A stretch of DNA of 8,905 nt from Lachnospiraceae bacterium (GTDB taxonomy: Bacteria > Bacillota_A > Clostridia > Lachnospirales > Lachnospiraceae): positions 1-8,905 of the forward strand of contig JAFZRD010000068.1 in NCBI GenBank assembly GCA_017620055.1. Reading direction: 5' to 3'. The notes under the pieces are model-generated. The model ran no database searches. It saw only the letters and a program-made list of their open reading frames with translations, and was not told the DNA's origin. The number at the start of each line of letters is the position of its first letter. Position 1 is the stretch's first letter. Position numbers and translations under genes: made by a program. Positions 1 to 6,721 of this stretch are shown one piece after another.

Positions 1-756
1 CACGGCTTCCATTCCCATAATGATGGATGCCGGAGCCGGCGGGGCATATTTCTGGCATACGACCTGAAGCCCGTATCCGAATATTGTCGGGAATATTATC
101 AGGAATATAAGGCTGCCGACTGAGCCCCCGGTAAACATTGCAGATGTCATCGGCCCCGATGCAAGAGGTGCAAACAGGAGCGAGAGCACTCCGGTCACGA
201 TGAACTCCCATATTACGAGCACTATCGTATCTTCAGCCACGGCATATCTTGCGATCACAATTATCTGAAGTGCATAGAACACGCCGCAAATGAGTGTCAG
301 GGAGTCGCCGATCTCTATCGACAGTTTGCCGGTGATCGATATGAGGCCAATGCCCCAGAATCCGATAACAGCCGCTATGATATAGCGCAGCCTGGGTTTT
401 ACTTTGTTGAACAGATAATGCATGAACGGGACAAGGATAACGTATATTGTAGTCAGGAACGCATTTTTACCGGCAGTCGTGTATTTGCATCCGTATGTCT
501 GGAACACTTCCGCAACAAATAGGATAACGCCTATTATCGACCCGTGTATGAAACAGTTCTTACCGGACGCCTTAAGTTTTGAAGCAAATACAAGTGCCAG
601 GAGCAATCCGCCGATAGTAAACCTGATCCCAAGCATATAAAGAGGCGGCATCACGTCAAGCGATGACTTGATGAACACAAAGCTGAGGCCCCAGTTTACC
701 GTCACAAATATAAGGCCCGCACACGCCAGTATTTCGTTCTTCCTGCTCTTACTCAT
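1..756 (-). CDS. DMT/EamA-family membrane transporter, 3' end cut off by window edge
   Basis: Read on the minus strand from ATG 756, the frame stays open for 252 codons to the window edge. The product is very hydrophobic. It starts MSKSRKNEILACAGL and carries VNWGLSFVFIKSSLD near residues 20-35, the WG-S-F---K pattern of the first EamA repeat. A second repeat begins around residue 140 and the visible end reads SIIMGMEAV, which matches the start of the conserved S--EPV block near the end of the second EamA domain. About 40-60 residues with the last membrane helices are therefore missing. The family comprises 10-helix drug/metabolite exporters of the cytoplasmic membrane, with substrates from amino acids to metabolites; the substrate here is not predictable. 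ATG 756 is chosen because the first helix starts at about residue 9 and no later start would keep it. No Shine-Dalgarno sequence lies within 18 bases upstream. The only AGGAGG is inside the preceding terminator hairpin, 19 bases from the ATG. Confidence 0.9.
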   Translation of the reverse strand, partial: MSKSRKNEILACAGLIFVTVNWGLSFVFIKSSLDVMPPLYMLGIRFTIGGLLLALVFASKLKASGKNCFIHGSIIGVILFVAEVFQTYGCKYTTAGKNAFLTTIYVILVPFMHYLFNKVKPRLRYIIAAVIGFWGIGLISITGKLSIEIGDSLTLICGVFYALQIIVIARYAVAEDTIVLVIWEFIVTGVLSLLFAPLASGPMTSAMFTGGSVGSLIFLIIFPTIFGYGLQVVCQKYAPPAPASIIMGMEAV

Positions 757-763
757 GAAAAAG

Positions 764-792
764 AGTATAAAAAAACCTCCTGCAAATTGCAA
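764..792 (-). promoter_or_regulatory. Candidate promoter for the DMT transporter, overlapping a terminator
   Basis: On the minus strand, TTGCAA (787-792, 4 of 6 to the -35 consensus) and TATACT (764-769, 5 of 6 to the -10 consensus) are separated by exactly 17 bases. The -35 lies in the 5' arm and loop of the terminator hairpin, and the -10 starts at the last T of its T-tract. Transcription would start about 7 bases after the -10, at or next to the A of ATG 756, giving a leaderless mRNA. This fits the absence of a spaced Shine-Dalgarno site. The AT-rich context makes a chance match possible. Confidence 0.4.
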
Positions 793-798
793 GAGGTT
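769..798 (-). terminator. Intrinsic terminator after the 126-residue gene
   Basis: On the minus strand an 11-bp stem pairs AACCTCTTGCA (788-798) with TGCAGGAGGTT (774-784), with one G-U pair and a 3-base loop. It runs straight into seven T (769-775). It begins 21 bases after the stop codon of the upstream gene. The plus-strand direction lacks a T-run, so it acts only on minus-strand transcripts. The 3' arm contains AGGAGG. Confidence 0.85.
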
Positions 799-819
799 AA
801 TATTTCGGGCTTTGTCGGG

Positions 820-1200
820 TTATTTGGCTATAACGACACCGTCTTCACTTGAAAAGAGGTTTGTGTCTCCTACGAAATACTGATACTGCATAAGAGCCTG
901 ATCTTTCTGCATATCCGATACGGCCTTTTCCATATCAAGCGTTTCGATATCGGAATCTCTTCCCTTCATCTCAAATGACTTCGGCTCATTGAGGCTTAAA
1001 GAGATATCTTCGAGGCTGGCATTGACCCTGGGACGTATATCTTCAAGGCGAAGATCAAGTGCGGAACCCTTGGCTTCTTCCTGCTTCTTCTCGGGAACTT
1101 CGGCGGCCTGCTCATTGATCTTCTTAAGAGCCGCGTCGTTCTGCGTGTTCTGTATTCTCGTGTAGAGATTGTTCTGGTAATTGTCGATACCCTTGATCAT
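820..1200 (-). CDS. Unrecognised small soluble protein, 126 residues
   Basis: I do not recognise this protein. It begins MIKGIDNYQNNLYTRIQ and is hydrophilic, with no signal peptide, membrane segment or cysteine. Residues about 20-46 are rich in K, E, Q and A and could form a charged helix or coiled coil. Residues 47-88 are a polar stretch with L-L-DI spacing (LDLRLEDIRPRVNASLEDI). Residues 89-112 (DMEKAVSDMQKDQALMQYQYF and on) look like an amphipathic helix, loosely recalling the M----NQL-YQ ending of flagellar rod proteins such as FlgB, but this is too weak to assign a role. The gene is real: it has its own promoter (TATAAT at 1252-1257), a GAGGG ribosome binding site at 1208-1212 seven bases before the ATG, and a strong terminator after the stop. 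It is therefore most likely monocistronic, although no clear terminator separates it from the ABC operon upstream. Confidence 0.8.
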   Translation of the reverse strand: MIKGIDNYQNNLYTRIQNTQNDAALKKINEQAAEVPEKKQEEAKGSALDLRLEDIRPRVNASLEDISLSLNEPKSFEMKGRDSDIETLDMEKAVSDMQKDQALMQYQYFVGDTNLFSSEDGVVIAK

Positions 1201-1251
1201 CTTATTTCCCTCACCCCCGTACCGGTTGGTTTACATAACCGACACAAGGAA

Positions 1252-1279
1252 ATTATATCACATATTTTGTCGTTTGCAA
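1252..1279 (-). promoter_or_regulatory. Sigma-A-type extended -10 promoter of the 126-residue gene
   Basis: Minus-strand TTGCAA (1274-1279), a 16-base spacer, then a perfect TATAAT (1252-1257) preceded by TG one base away (TGATATAAT), the extended -10 form. The predicted start near 1245 gives a leader of about 45 bases with a weak CGGTT/AACCG hairpin before the ribosome binding site. The region also carries a flanking inverted repeat. Confidence 0.75.
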
Positions 1280-1294
1280 TATTTATATCGACAA
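1267..1294. repeat. Inverted repeat TTGTCG-N16-CGACAA spanning a -35 region
   Basis: TTGTCG at 1267-1272 and CGACAA at 1289-1294 are perfect inverted copies with centres 22 bases apart, about two helical turns. The arms sit on both sides of the -35 box (1274-1279) of the 126-residue gene. This arrangement fits an operator for a dimeric regulator, but 6-bp arms can arise by chance in AT-rich DNA. Confidence 0.3.
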
Positions 1295-1329
1295 TCGTCA
1301 CAAAAAGTTAACGGTGTTTTTTAAATAAC

Positions 1330-2883
1330 TCATACTTTTAAATATCCGGCACTCGATAACAACTGTTTTGTGTACGGATCCTTGGGATTGTTGTATATCT
1401 GCTCATCGGTTCCCTGCTCTACTATACGGCCGTCCTTCATTACTATCATTCTCGAACAAAGCTCGTATACGACCTTAAGATCATGCGATATAAACAGGAT
1501 CGCTATCCCAAGCTCCCTGTTAAGCTTTATCAGGAGGTTTATGACCTGCTCCTGAACGGTGACATCAAGTGCCGATACCGGTTCATCGGCGATAATGAGC
1601 CTGGGCTCGAGCATGAGTGCGAGCGCGATGCACACCCTCTGGCGCTGCCCACCGGACAATGCCTTTGGTTTTCTCTTTAAATAACTCTCATCAAGGCCGA
1701 CAAGCCCCAGCATCTCCTTTGCCTTGTTCCTGCGCTCTTCGGCCGAATATCCGCCTTTTACCCTGAGCGGCTCCTCAAGGATCCATCCGACGGTCCTTGC
1801 GGGATTGAGCGAGCCGTACGGATCCTGGAATATCATCTGCGGCATCTTCGAGTAGTGGATTATCTGCCCGTCCGTATCGTCAAGCATTCCGAGTATCGTC
1901 TTGCCGAGGGTCGTCTTGCCGCTCCCGCTCTCTCCGACGAGCCCCATTATCTCGCCTTCATACATCGTAAACGAGGCATCACTGACAACAACCTTCTGCC
2001 TGGCGGCAGGATTAAAGTAACCGGTCACCTTTTTGTATCGTGCGCTGACATTTTTGACCTCAAGTATCGGTTTTGCATCTTTATTTACATGACATTCCGC
2101 GATCTTGACAAACTTGGGGATCGCCTCTATCAGACGCTTTGTGTATTCCTCCTTCGGATGATCGAACACATCCGAAACGGGACCGCTCTCCACGATACGC
2201 CCTTTGTTCATTACAACCACGCGGCTGCAGAGCGACCGGATGACACTCAGATCATGGGAAATGAACAGTATGGCTGTTCCCATCTCCCTGTTAATCTTCT
2301 TGAGCAGTTCGATTATCTGGGCCTGTATCGTGACATCAAGTGCCGTCGTCGGCTCATCGGCTATAAGAAGCTTTGGTTCACATATGAGCGCGGCGGCGAT
2401 CATGACGCGCTGACGCATTCCTCCCGACAACTCATGCGGATATTTGTGATATATCCCTTCGGGATCATCAAGTTCCACATCGGCAAGCATCTCTATCGCT
2501 CTCTTTTTAAGTTCCTCATCGGAAAGATCCCTGTGTATCCTAAGGGCCTCTTCCACCTGATATCCTATCGTCCTGACCGGATCGAGGCTTGTCATCGGCT
2601 CCTGGAACACGACCGCGATATCGTCTCCCTGGATCCTTCGCAGTCGGGACCTTTCAACCATCAGAAGTTCCTCGCCCTCGAACATGATACTGCCCTTCTT
2701 CTTCATATCCTTACGCGACAGGAGGCCTGCTATGGCATGGGCAGACATGGACTTACCCGAGCCGGATTCGCCGACTATACCTACTATCTCGCCGGCGGAT
2801 ACGTTTATGTCAAAATCATATACCACCGTTTCGGGAATGATCGAGTCCTCTATTTCAATGTGAAGATCGGTAACATTAAGCAT
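1330..2883 (-). CDS. Peptide-type ABC importer, fused double ATPase (DppD-DppF-like)
   Basis: This 517-residue cytoplasmic ATPase would power uptake through the two permeases encoded just upstream. Two complete nucleotide-binding domains are visible. Domain 1: Walker A GESGSGKS (38-45), Q-loop Q94 in [10 protein letters not shown], signature LSGGMRQR (152-159), Walker B with catalytic E in LLIADEP (172-178), switch H210. Domain 2: GESGSGKT (317-324), Q353 in [18 protein letters not shown] (409-416), LIIADEP (429-435), H467. [15 protein letters not shown] (242-256) and [11 protein letters not shown] (499-509) are the helices that follow each domain in oligopeptide/dipeptide ATPases. The usual separate D and F subunits are thus one chain, as in YejF or GsiA. 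In domain 2 the segment between Walker A and the Q-loop is about 20 residues shorter than in domain 1. The ATG overlaps the end of the oppC-like gene by 8 bases (ATGCTTAA), with only a distant GGGAG, so translation is probably coupled. No clear terminator follows. Confidence 0.95.
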   Translation of the reverse strand: MLNVTDLHIEIEDSIIPETVVYDFDINVSAGEIVGIVGESGSGKSMSAHAIAGLLSRKDMKKKGSIMFEGEELLMVERSRLRRIQGDDIAVVFQEPMTSLDPVRTIGYQVEEALRIHRDLSDEELKKRAIEMLADVELDDPEGIYHKYPHELSGGMRQRVMIAAALICEPKLLIADEPTTALDVTIQAQIIELLKKINREMGTAILFISHDLSVIRSLCSRVVVMNKGRIVESGPVSDVFDHPKEEYTKRLIEAIPKFVKIAECHVNKDAKPILEVKNVSARYKKVTGYFNPAARQKVVVSDASFTMYEGEIMGLVGESGSGKTTLGKTILGMLDDTDGQIIHYSKMPQMIFQDPYGSLNPARTVGWILEEPLRVKGGYSAEERRNKAKEMLGLVGLDESYLKRKPKALSGGQRQRVCIALALMLEPRLIIADEPVSALDVTVQEQVINLLIKLNRELGIAILFISHDLKVVYELCSRMIVMKDGRIVEQGTDEQIYNNPKDPYTKQLLSSAGYLKV

Positions 2884-3688
2884 TTTTCTTTAGTCCGTCT
2901 CCCAAAAGTGAAAATCCGAGTACAATTATCGCTATCGTAACACCAGTACATATCGCATATGACGGCTCGGAGAACAGGAATGCCTGGGCATCCGAAAGCA
3001 TACGCCCGAGTGATGACTGCGGCGGCTGAACGCCTATACCGAGAAAGCTCATTCCCGCTTCGGCAAGCACCGCGTTATTGAATCCGATGACCGTAGATGA
3101 CAGAAGCACCGGAAATGTATTGGGAAGAATATGCACGAACATAATTCGCATATTCTTCGCCCCCATCAGTCTCGCAGACCTTACATAGTCAAGATTTTTA
3201 CACCTCATGAACTCTCCGCGCACTATCCTCGCAAAGCTCGGAACAAACACGATACCGAGTGATATGACAACTTTCCACGTTCCACTGCCGAACACGCTTA
3301 TGAACACGAGCGCCAGCAGGATGCTCGGAAACGCGAGCACGGCATCGTTGAACCTCATGAGTATCTCATCGACCGCACCACCGTAGTATCCGGTGAGTGC
3401 CCCGACGAGCGTCCCGAACACGACACCTATCATGACAGTGAACAGGGCTACGGCAAGCGTGGTCGCTCCCCCGACGGTCAGTCTTGTGAACAGATCTCTT
3501 CCGAAATTATCGCATCCGAGAATATGGGCAAACGAAGGATCCGCAAACTTATCCGCAGCGTTCATCGCATCGGGATCATAGGGCGACAGTATCGCGCCTC
3601 CGAGTATCACGAGAACGATAAACGCGGTTATGATCATTCCGATGTATAATTCGGGATTTTTTTTGAACCTGAAGATCATCGTGCTCAT
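2876..3688 (-). CDS. Peptide-type ABC importer permease, OppC/DppC-like
   Basis: This 270-residue inner-membrane permease should pair with the OppB-like subunit to form the channel. Its single N-terminal helix (residues 14-34) is followed by the family hallmark [16 protein letters not shown] (55-70), then about five further helices. The EAA coupling loop, which contacts the ATPase, lies at 159-187 ([21 protein letters not shown] and on). The conserved [18 protein letters not shown] (211-228) precedes the final helices. The C-terminus ends at LGDGLKKNA, a few residues shorter than the common LGDGLRDALDPR ending. An AGAGG sequence 9 bases before ATG 3688 and a gap of only two bases from the preceding stop codon support this start and co-translation. 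Family membership is certain; dipeptide, oligopeptide or another solute cannot be distinguished. Confidence 0.95.
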   Translation of the reverse strand: MSTMIFRFKKNPELYIGMIITAFIVLVILGGAILSPYDPDAMNAADKFADPSFAHILGCDNFGRDLFTRLTVGGATTLAVALFTVMIGVVFGTLVGALTGYYGGAVDEILMRFNDAVLAFPSILLALVFISVFGSGTWKVVISLGIVFVPSFARIVRGEFMRCKNLDYVRSARLMGAKNMRIMFVHILPNTFPVLLSSTVIGFNNAVLAEAGMSFLGIGVQPPQSSLGRMLSDAQAFLFSEPSYAICTGVTIAIIVLGFSLLGDGLKKNA

Positions 3689-3690
3689 GG

Positions 3691-4632
3691 TCAGTTACCT
3701 CTCATTCTCGGATCGAGAACCCTGTAAAGAATATCGACCAGCAGGTTGATCACGATGACTATCATGGCGATGATCGCTATTATGGCCTGAACCACGGGAT
3801 AATCCCTGTTTGAGATCGATGAGATGAGCAGCCTCCCGTATCCGGGTATCGAGAATACCTGCTCGATCACAAGACTTCCGGCGACTATATCGGCCAGCGT
3901 CATACCGAGAAAGGTTATGACGGGAATGATCGCATTTTTCAGCACGTGTTTATAAAGCACGTCCATTGTCGAGTTACCCCTGCTGTAAGCAGTCCTTACA
4001 TAATCGAGCTTTCTCTCGGAAAGGATCGAGGTCTTGAGCAGCTTCGTTGTCATGGCCGCTTTGGGGATCGCTATGGCAAGAGACGGAAATACCAGATATG
4101 CGAGAAACTTACCGAAATTAACATCATATGAGACAAATCCCCCCGGTGTGAACATGCGGAGTATCATCCCGAATATATATGTTACAAGTATTCCGAGGAA
4201 AAACGGAGGTATCGACATGGATATCTGCCCGAGAACATCAACGGCTTTGGCAAGAGGTCTGTCCTCGTATTTGGATGTGAGCAGTCCTGTCGGAATGGAA
4301 ATGATCACTACAAATATGAACGACATTATCGTAAATGTCAGTGTGATCGGAAGCTTTGATGCGAGCATCGACCTGACGCTCACGCCGTATGACAGCGATG
4401 TACCCATATCGCCGAAAAAGAACGAGCCGAGCCATGAGAAATACCGCACTAAGAAAGGCCTGGTAAGGCCCATCTGCTCCCGGAGCGCCGAAAGCGCCTC
4501 GGGAGTAGCATTGATACCAAGCCTGGCTGTTGCCGCGTCACCCGGGATCAGTTCGAATGCGACGAACACGAAAAAGGTGACGAGCAGTATTGTCACTGCA
4601 AAAGTGATCAGCTTTTTAAAAACGATCTTCAT
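3691..4632 (-). CDS. Peptide-type ABC importer permease, OppB/DppB-like
   Basis: This 313-residue inner-membrane subunit forms the other half of the translocation pore. It has an N-terminal helix at about residues 8-28 and the FELIPGDAA motif (26-34), where this family normally has --PGDP-. The periplasmic region contains LREQMGLTRPFLVRYFSWL (50-68) and GDMGTSL (74-80). Helices follow at about 96-118, 134-158 and 178-196, and the EAA loop lies at 205-233 (SERKLDYVRTAYSRGNSTMD and on). The block VFSIPGYGRLLISSISNRDYP (259-279) and the C-terminal LDPRMRGN are typical of the family. The start follows the binding-protein stop codon by 7 bases. No good Shine-Dalgarno sequence is visible there, so translation probably depends on ribosomes finishing the upstream gene. 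Confidence 0.95.
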   Translation of the reverse strand: MKIVFKKLITFAVTILLVTFFVFVAFELIPGDAATARLGINATPEALSALREQMGLTRPFLVRYFSWLGSFFFGDMGTSLSYGVSVRSMLASKLPITLTFTIMSFIFVVIISIPTGLLTSKYEDRPLAKAVDVLGQISMSIPPFFLGILVTYIFGMILRMFTPGGFVSYDVNFGKFLAYLVFPSLAIAIPKAAMTTKLLKTSILSERKLDYVRTAYSRGNSTMDVLYKHVLKNAIIPVITFLGMTLADIVAGSLVIEQVFSIPGYGRLLISSISNRDYPVVQAIIAIIAMIVIVINLLVDILYRVLDPRMRGN

Positions 4633-4639
4633 GTATGTC

Positions 4640-6160
4640 TTACTGGTTCTTCAGTCTTATCTTCGCCAGATCCTGAACATACAGAGGATAAAACACATAT
4701 CCTTCGAATCTGTCAGAAAGGGCAACAAACTCCACCATATCCTGAATATAGATGTTGGCCGCATTATCCGCAAGGTTTCTCTGCAGATCCTTGTAGATGT
4801 TCACGCGTTCCTCATCAGATCCTGCCGTGAAGACCTTATTGTATGTATCATCATAATCACTGTTCGAATAGTTCGTGAAATTGTTCTCGGCGTCACTTCT
4901 GAACCTGCCGAGCATTGCTTCAGCCGTGAGTGATGAAGCATCGACACCGATGAGGGTTGCCTCATAGTTTCTGAGTGAATAAACATCGGACAGCCATGTG
5001 TTCCATTCAACGAGCTTTATGTCTGCCGTAACGTTTATCTTCTTGAGCTGTTCCGCCACTACCTGAGCAGCGTCAACATGCTGCTGATAGTTGGAAGGAA
5101 CCGTTATCGTAAACGAGAAACCGTCCGGGTATCCGGCACCTGCAAGAAGTTCCTTTGCCTTGTCGGGATCATAAGGATATGAATCCGACAGATCAACATA
5201 ATACTTGGAAAATGACGGATACATGCTGCTTCCGACCGGGAAGCCCTTACCGTTGCTCGTAAGCTCCAGTATGTTATTAACATCGACCGCATACGAGAGT
5301 GCACGGCAGACATCAACATTATCAAACGGCTTTACAGCATGGTTTAAGTATACCGCCTGAACGAGATTCATCTCTCCTTCGAGCACGTTAAACTTGTCGG
5401 ATAGCTGCTGGGCCTGTGTCGAAGTCACCCTTGCGAACATATCCACCGATCCGCCGTTAAGGTTCATTACAATCGAATCGGCATTCGGAATGATCTTAAG
5501 CTCGACATCCTTTATATTGGCAGGCGTTCCCCAGTAATCATCGAATTTGGTCAGGATTATGTTTGCCTGAGGCATGCGTGAAACAAACTTGTACGGGCCC
5601 GTACCAATCGGCACGGTCTTGGGATCGGCGTTATCCTTCGGTATTATCGCGGCATTGATATTAGCCACATAAGCGGGAAAGTCAACATCCGGACCTTTAA
5701 GATCGATCTCCACTGTCTTATCGTCAACCGCAAAAACATTGGCTATCATTGAAAATCCCGGAATGAGGGACTGTGATCCGTCCATGCCGGCACTTTTTTC
5801 TATACTGTATTTAACATCCTCCGCCGTAACATTTTTACCGTTATGAAACTTCACTCCGTCCCGAAGTACGAATGTATATGTCATTCCCTCGTCGGATACG
5901 GAATACTCTTTGGCAACGGCGGGTACAAGATTACCTGTTTCGTCAGGCTTAAGAAGACCTTCGAATACATTGAACAGTATCTCCTTGGTTCCTGCCGCAA
6001 CAGCTTCGTGCGGGTCAAGACTATCTTCCAGATCCTGCGGAATACCAACAACTATCTTGGAAGATGATTCCTCCGGCTTATCACCTGAACATGCGCTCAG
6101 TGCAATAGTCGGGATCAGCGCCACACACAACGCGAGTGCTATAAATCTCCTGTTTCTCAT
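4640..6160 (-). CDS. Peptide-type ABC importer solute-binding lipoprotein (SBP_bac_5 family)
   Basis: This 506-residue extracellular binding protein captures the solute and delivers it to the permease pair. Its N-terminus MRNRRFIALALCVAL is a signal peptide with arginines and a hydrophobic core, ending in lipobox L-S-A-C (21-24). Cleavage before C24 and lipid attachment would anchor it to the outer face of the membrane, as usual in Gram-positive bacteria. The family 5 signature region lies around residues 64-121 (NVFEGLLKPDETGNLVPAVA, then VLRDGVKFHNG and TAEDVKYSIE). The length is typical. ATG 6160 is chosen because AGGAG lies 10 bases upstream and the signal peptide starts there. A GTG at 6211 would add 17 residues but lies inside the preceding terminator stem. 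It is the first gene of the four-gene importer operon. Peptides are the likeliest substrates, but nickel-, opine- and sugar-binding members also exist in this family. Confidence 0.95.
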   Translation of the reverse strand: MRNRRFIALALCVALIPTIALSACSGDKPEESSSKIVVGIPQDLEDSLDPHEAVAAGTKEILFNVFEGLLKPDETGNLVPAVAKEYSVSDEGMTYTFVLRDGVKFHNGKNVTAEDVKYSIEKSAGMDGSQSLIPGFSMIANVFAVDDKTVEIDLKGPDVDFPAYVANINAAIIPKDNADPKTVPIGTGPYKFVSRMPQANIILTKFDDYWGTPANIKDVELKIIPNADSIVMNLNGGSVDMFARVTSTQAQQLSDKFNVLEGEMNLVQAVYLNHAVKPFDNVDVCRALSYAVDVNNILELTSNGKGFPVGSSMYPSFSKYYVDLSDSYPYDPDKAKELLAGAGYPDGFSFTITVPSNYQQHVDAAQVVAEQLKKINVTADIKLVEWNTWLSDVYSLRNYEATLIGVDASSLTAEAMLGRFRSDAENNFTNYSNSDYDDTYNKVFTAGSDEERVNIYKDLQRNLADNAANIYIQDMVEFVALSDRFEGYVFYPLYVQDLAKIRLKNQ

Positions 6161-6170
6161 TTGGTGTGAT

Positions 6171-6178
6171 CTCCTCTC
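6171..6178 (-). promoter_or_regulatory. Ribosome binding site that fixes the binding-protein start
   Basis: Minus-strand GAGAGGAG, with AGGAG (6171-6175) ten bases before ATG 6160. No comparable site precedes the upstream in-frame GTG at 6211, so the shorter reading with a clean lipoprotein signal is preferred. Confidence 0.8.
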
Positions 6179-6197
6179 GATCAATGTGATATTGCAT

Positions 6198-6228
6198 AAA
6201 ACACTCCGCACGTGATATGTGCGGAGTG
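6198..6228 (-). terminator. Hairpin terminator after nrdR, or attenuator of the importer operon
   Basis: On the minus strand, CACTCCGCAC (6219-6228) and GTGCGGAGTG (6202-6211) form a perfect 10-bp stem with a 7-base loop, followed by TTTTAT. It starts 26 bases after the nrdR stop codon. The T-run is short, so termination may be partial. No convincing promoter lies in the 41 bases between it and the binding-protein ATG, so some read-through may feed the importer operon. Confidence 0.75.
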
Positions 6229-6254
6229 CAACAGCCTATAATATTGTAATGAGA

Positions 6255-6704
6255 CTATTTAAGAACTTTCTTGAGTTCGTCCATGAATGTGTTTACATCC
6301 TTGAACTCCCTGTATACGGAAGCAAATCTGACATATGCGACCGCATCGAGATCTTTGAGCTTACCCATTATCAGTTCGCCGATTATGCTGCTCGGGATCT
6401 CTTTGTCTTCATATGAGAAGATAGCCGTTTCCACTTCATCGACAATCTGGCTGATCCTTGATGCCGATACCGGACGCTTGTGGCAAGCACGCAGTATACC
6501 GGCTTCGATCTTGGCTCTGTCATATGTCTCCCTGTTATTATCTTTCTTGATGATAATGATCGGGATCGTTTCAACCTTCTCGTATGTTGTGAATCTCTTG
6601 TCACACTCGTCGCATACACGACGGCGTCTTATCGAATTATTATCATCAGCGGGTCTCGAGTCAATAACCCTTGTGTTTTCATGACCGCAAAATGGACACT
6701 TCAT
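6255..6704 (-). CDS. nrdR: Transcriptional repressor NrdR
   Basis: NrdR is a cytoplasmic nucleotide-sensing repressor of ribonucleotide reductase genes; it binds NrdR boxes when its ATP-cone is loaded with ATP/dATP combinations. This copy has 149 residues, the usual length. The N-terminal zinc ribbon uses C3, C6, C31 and C34 (MKCPFCGHENTRVIDSR, CDECDKRF), with the DNA-contacting IRRRR at 25-29 and the typical RFTTYE at 37-42. The ATP-cone occupies about residues 48-138, with KKDNNRETYDRAKI, KRPVS (76-80) and the family block LDAVAYVRFASVYREF (119-134). ATG 6704 has AGGAG seven bases upstream. It lies 17 bases after the ftsZ stop codon and is probably co-transcribed with ftsZ. This couples control of dNTP supply with a division gene, an arrangement I recognise from Clostridia. 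No nrd gene is in the window. Confidence 0.97.
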   Translation of the reverse strand: MKCPFCGHENTRVIDSRPADDNNSIRRRRVCDECDKRFTTYEKVETIPIIIIKKDNNRETYDRAKIEAGILRACHKRPVSASRISQIVDEVETAIFSYEDKEIPSSIIGELIMGKLKDLDAVAYVRFASVYREFKDVNTFMDELKKVLK

Positions 6705-6721
6705 AAGTTCTCTCCTGTTCT

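Noticed and set aside
1290..1329. A terminator directly after the ABC operon
   Set aside because: The minus strand has TTTTT at 1303-1307, but only stems of 3-4 bp can be drawn before it, so I do not call one. Read-through toward the 126-residue gene is possible.
1855..2940. Long plus-strand open frame of 361 codons
   Set aside because: It is wholly antisense to the double ATPase (with its conserved motifs) and the end of the oppC-like gene, its translation shows no family motif, and it lacks a ribosome binding site. It is a codon-bias shadow.
4034..4933. Plus-strand open frame of 299 codons
   Set aside because: It is antisense to the oppB-like gene and the binding-protein end, both of which are unmistakable; the translation is low in recognisable structure.
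6161..6211. A 17-residue N-terminal extension of the binding protein from GTG 6211
   Set aside because: It begins inside the nrdR terminator stem, has no ribosome binding site, and would place polar residues before an otherwise perfect lipoprotein signal. ATG 6160 has AGGAG at 10 bases.
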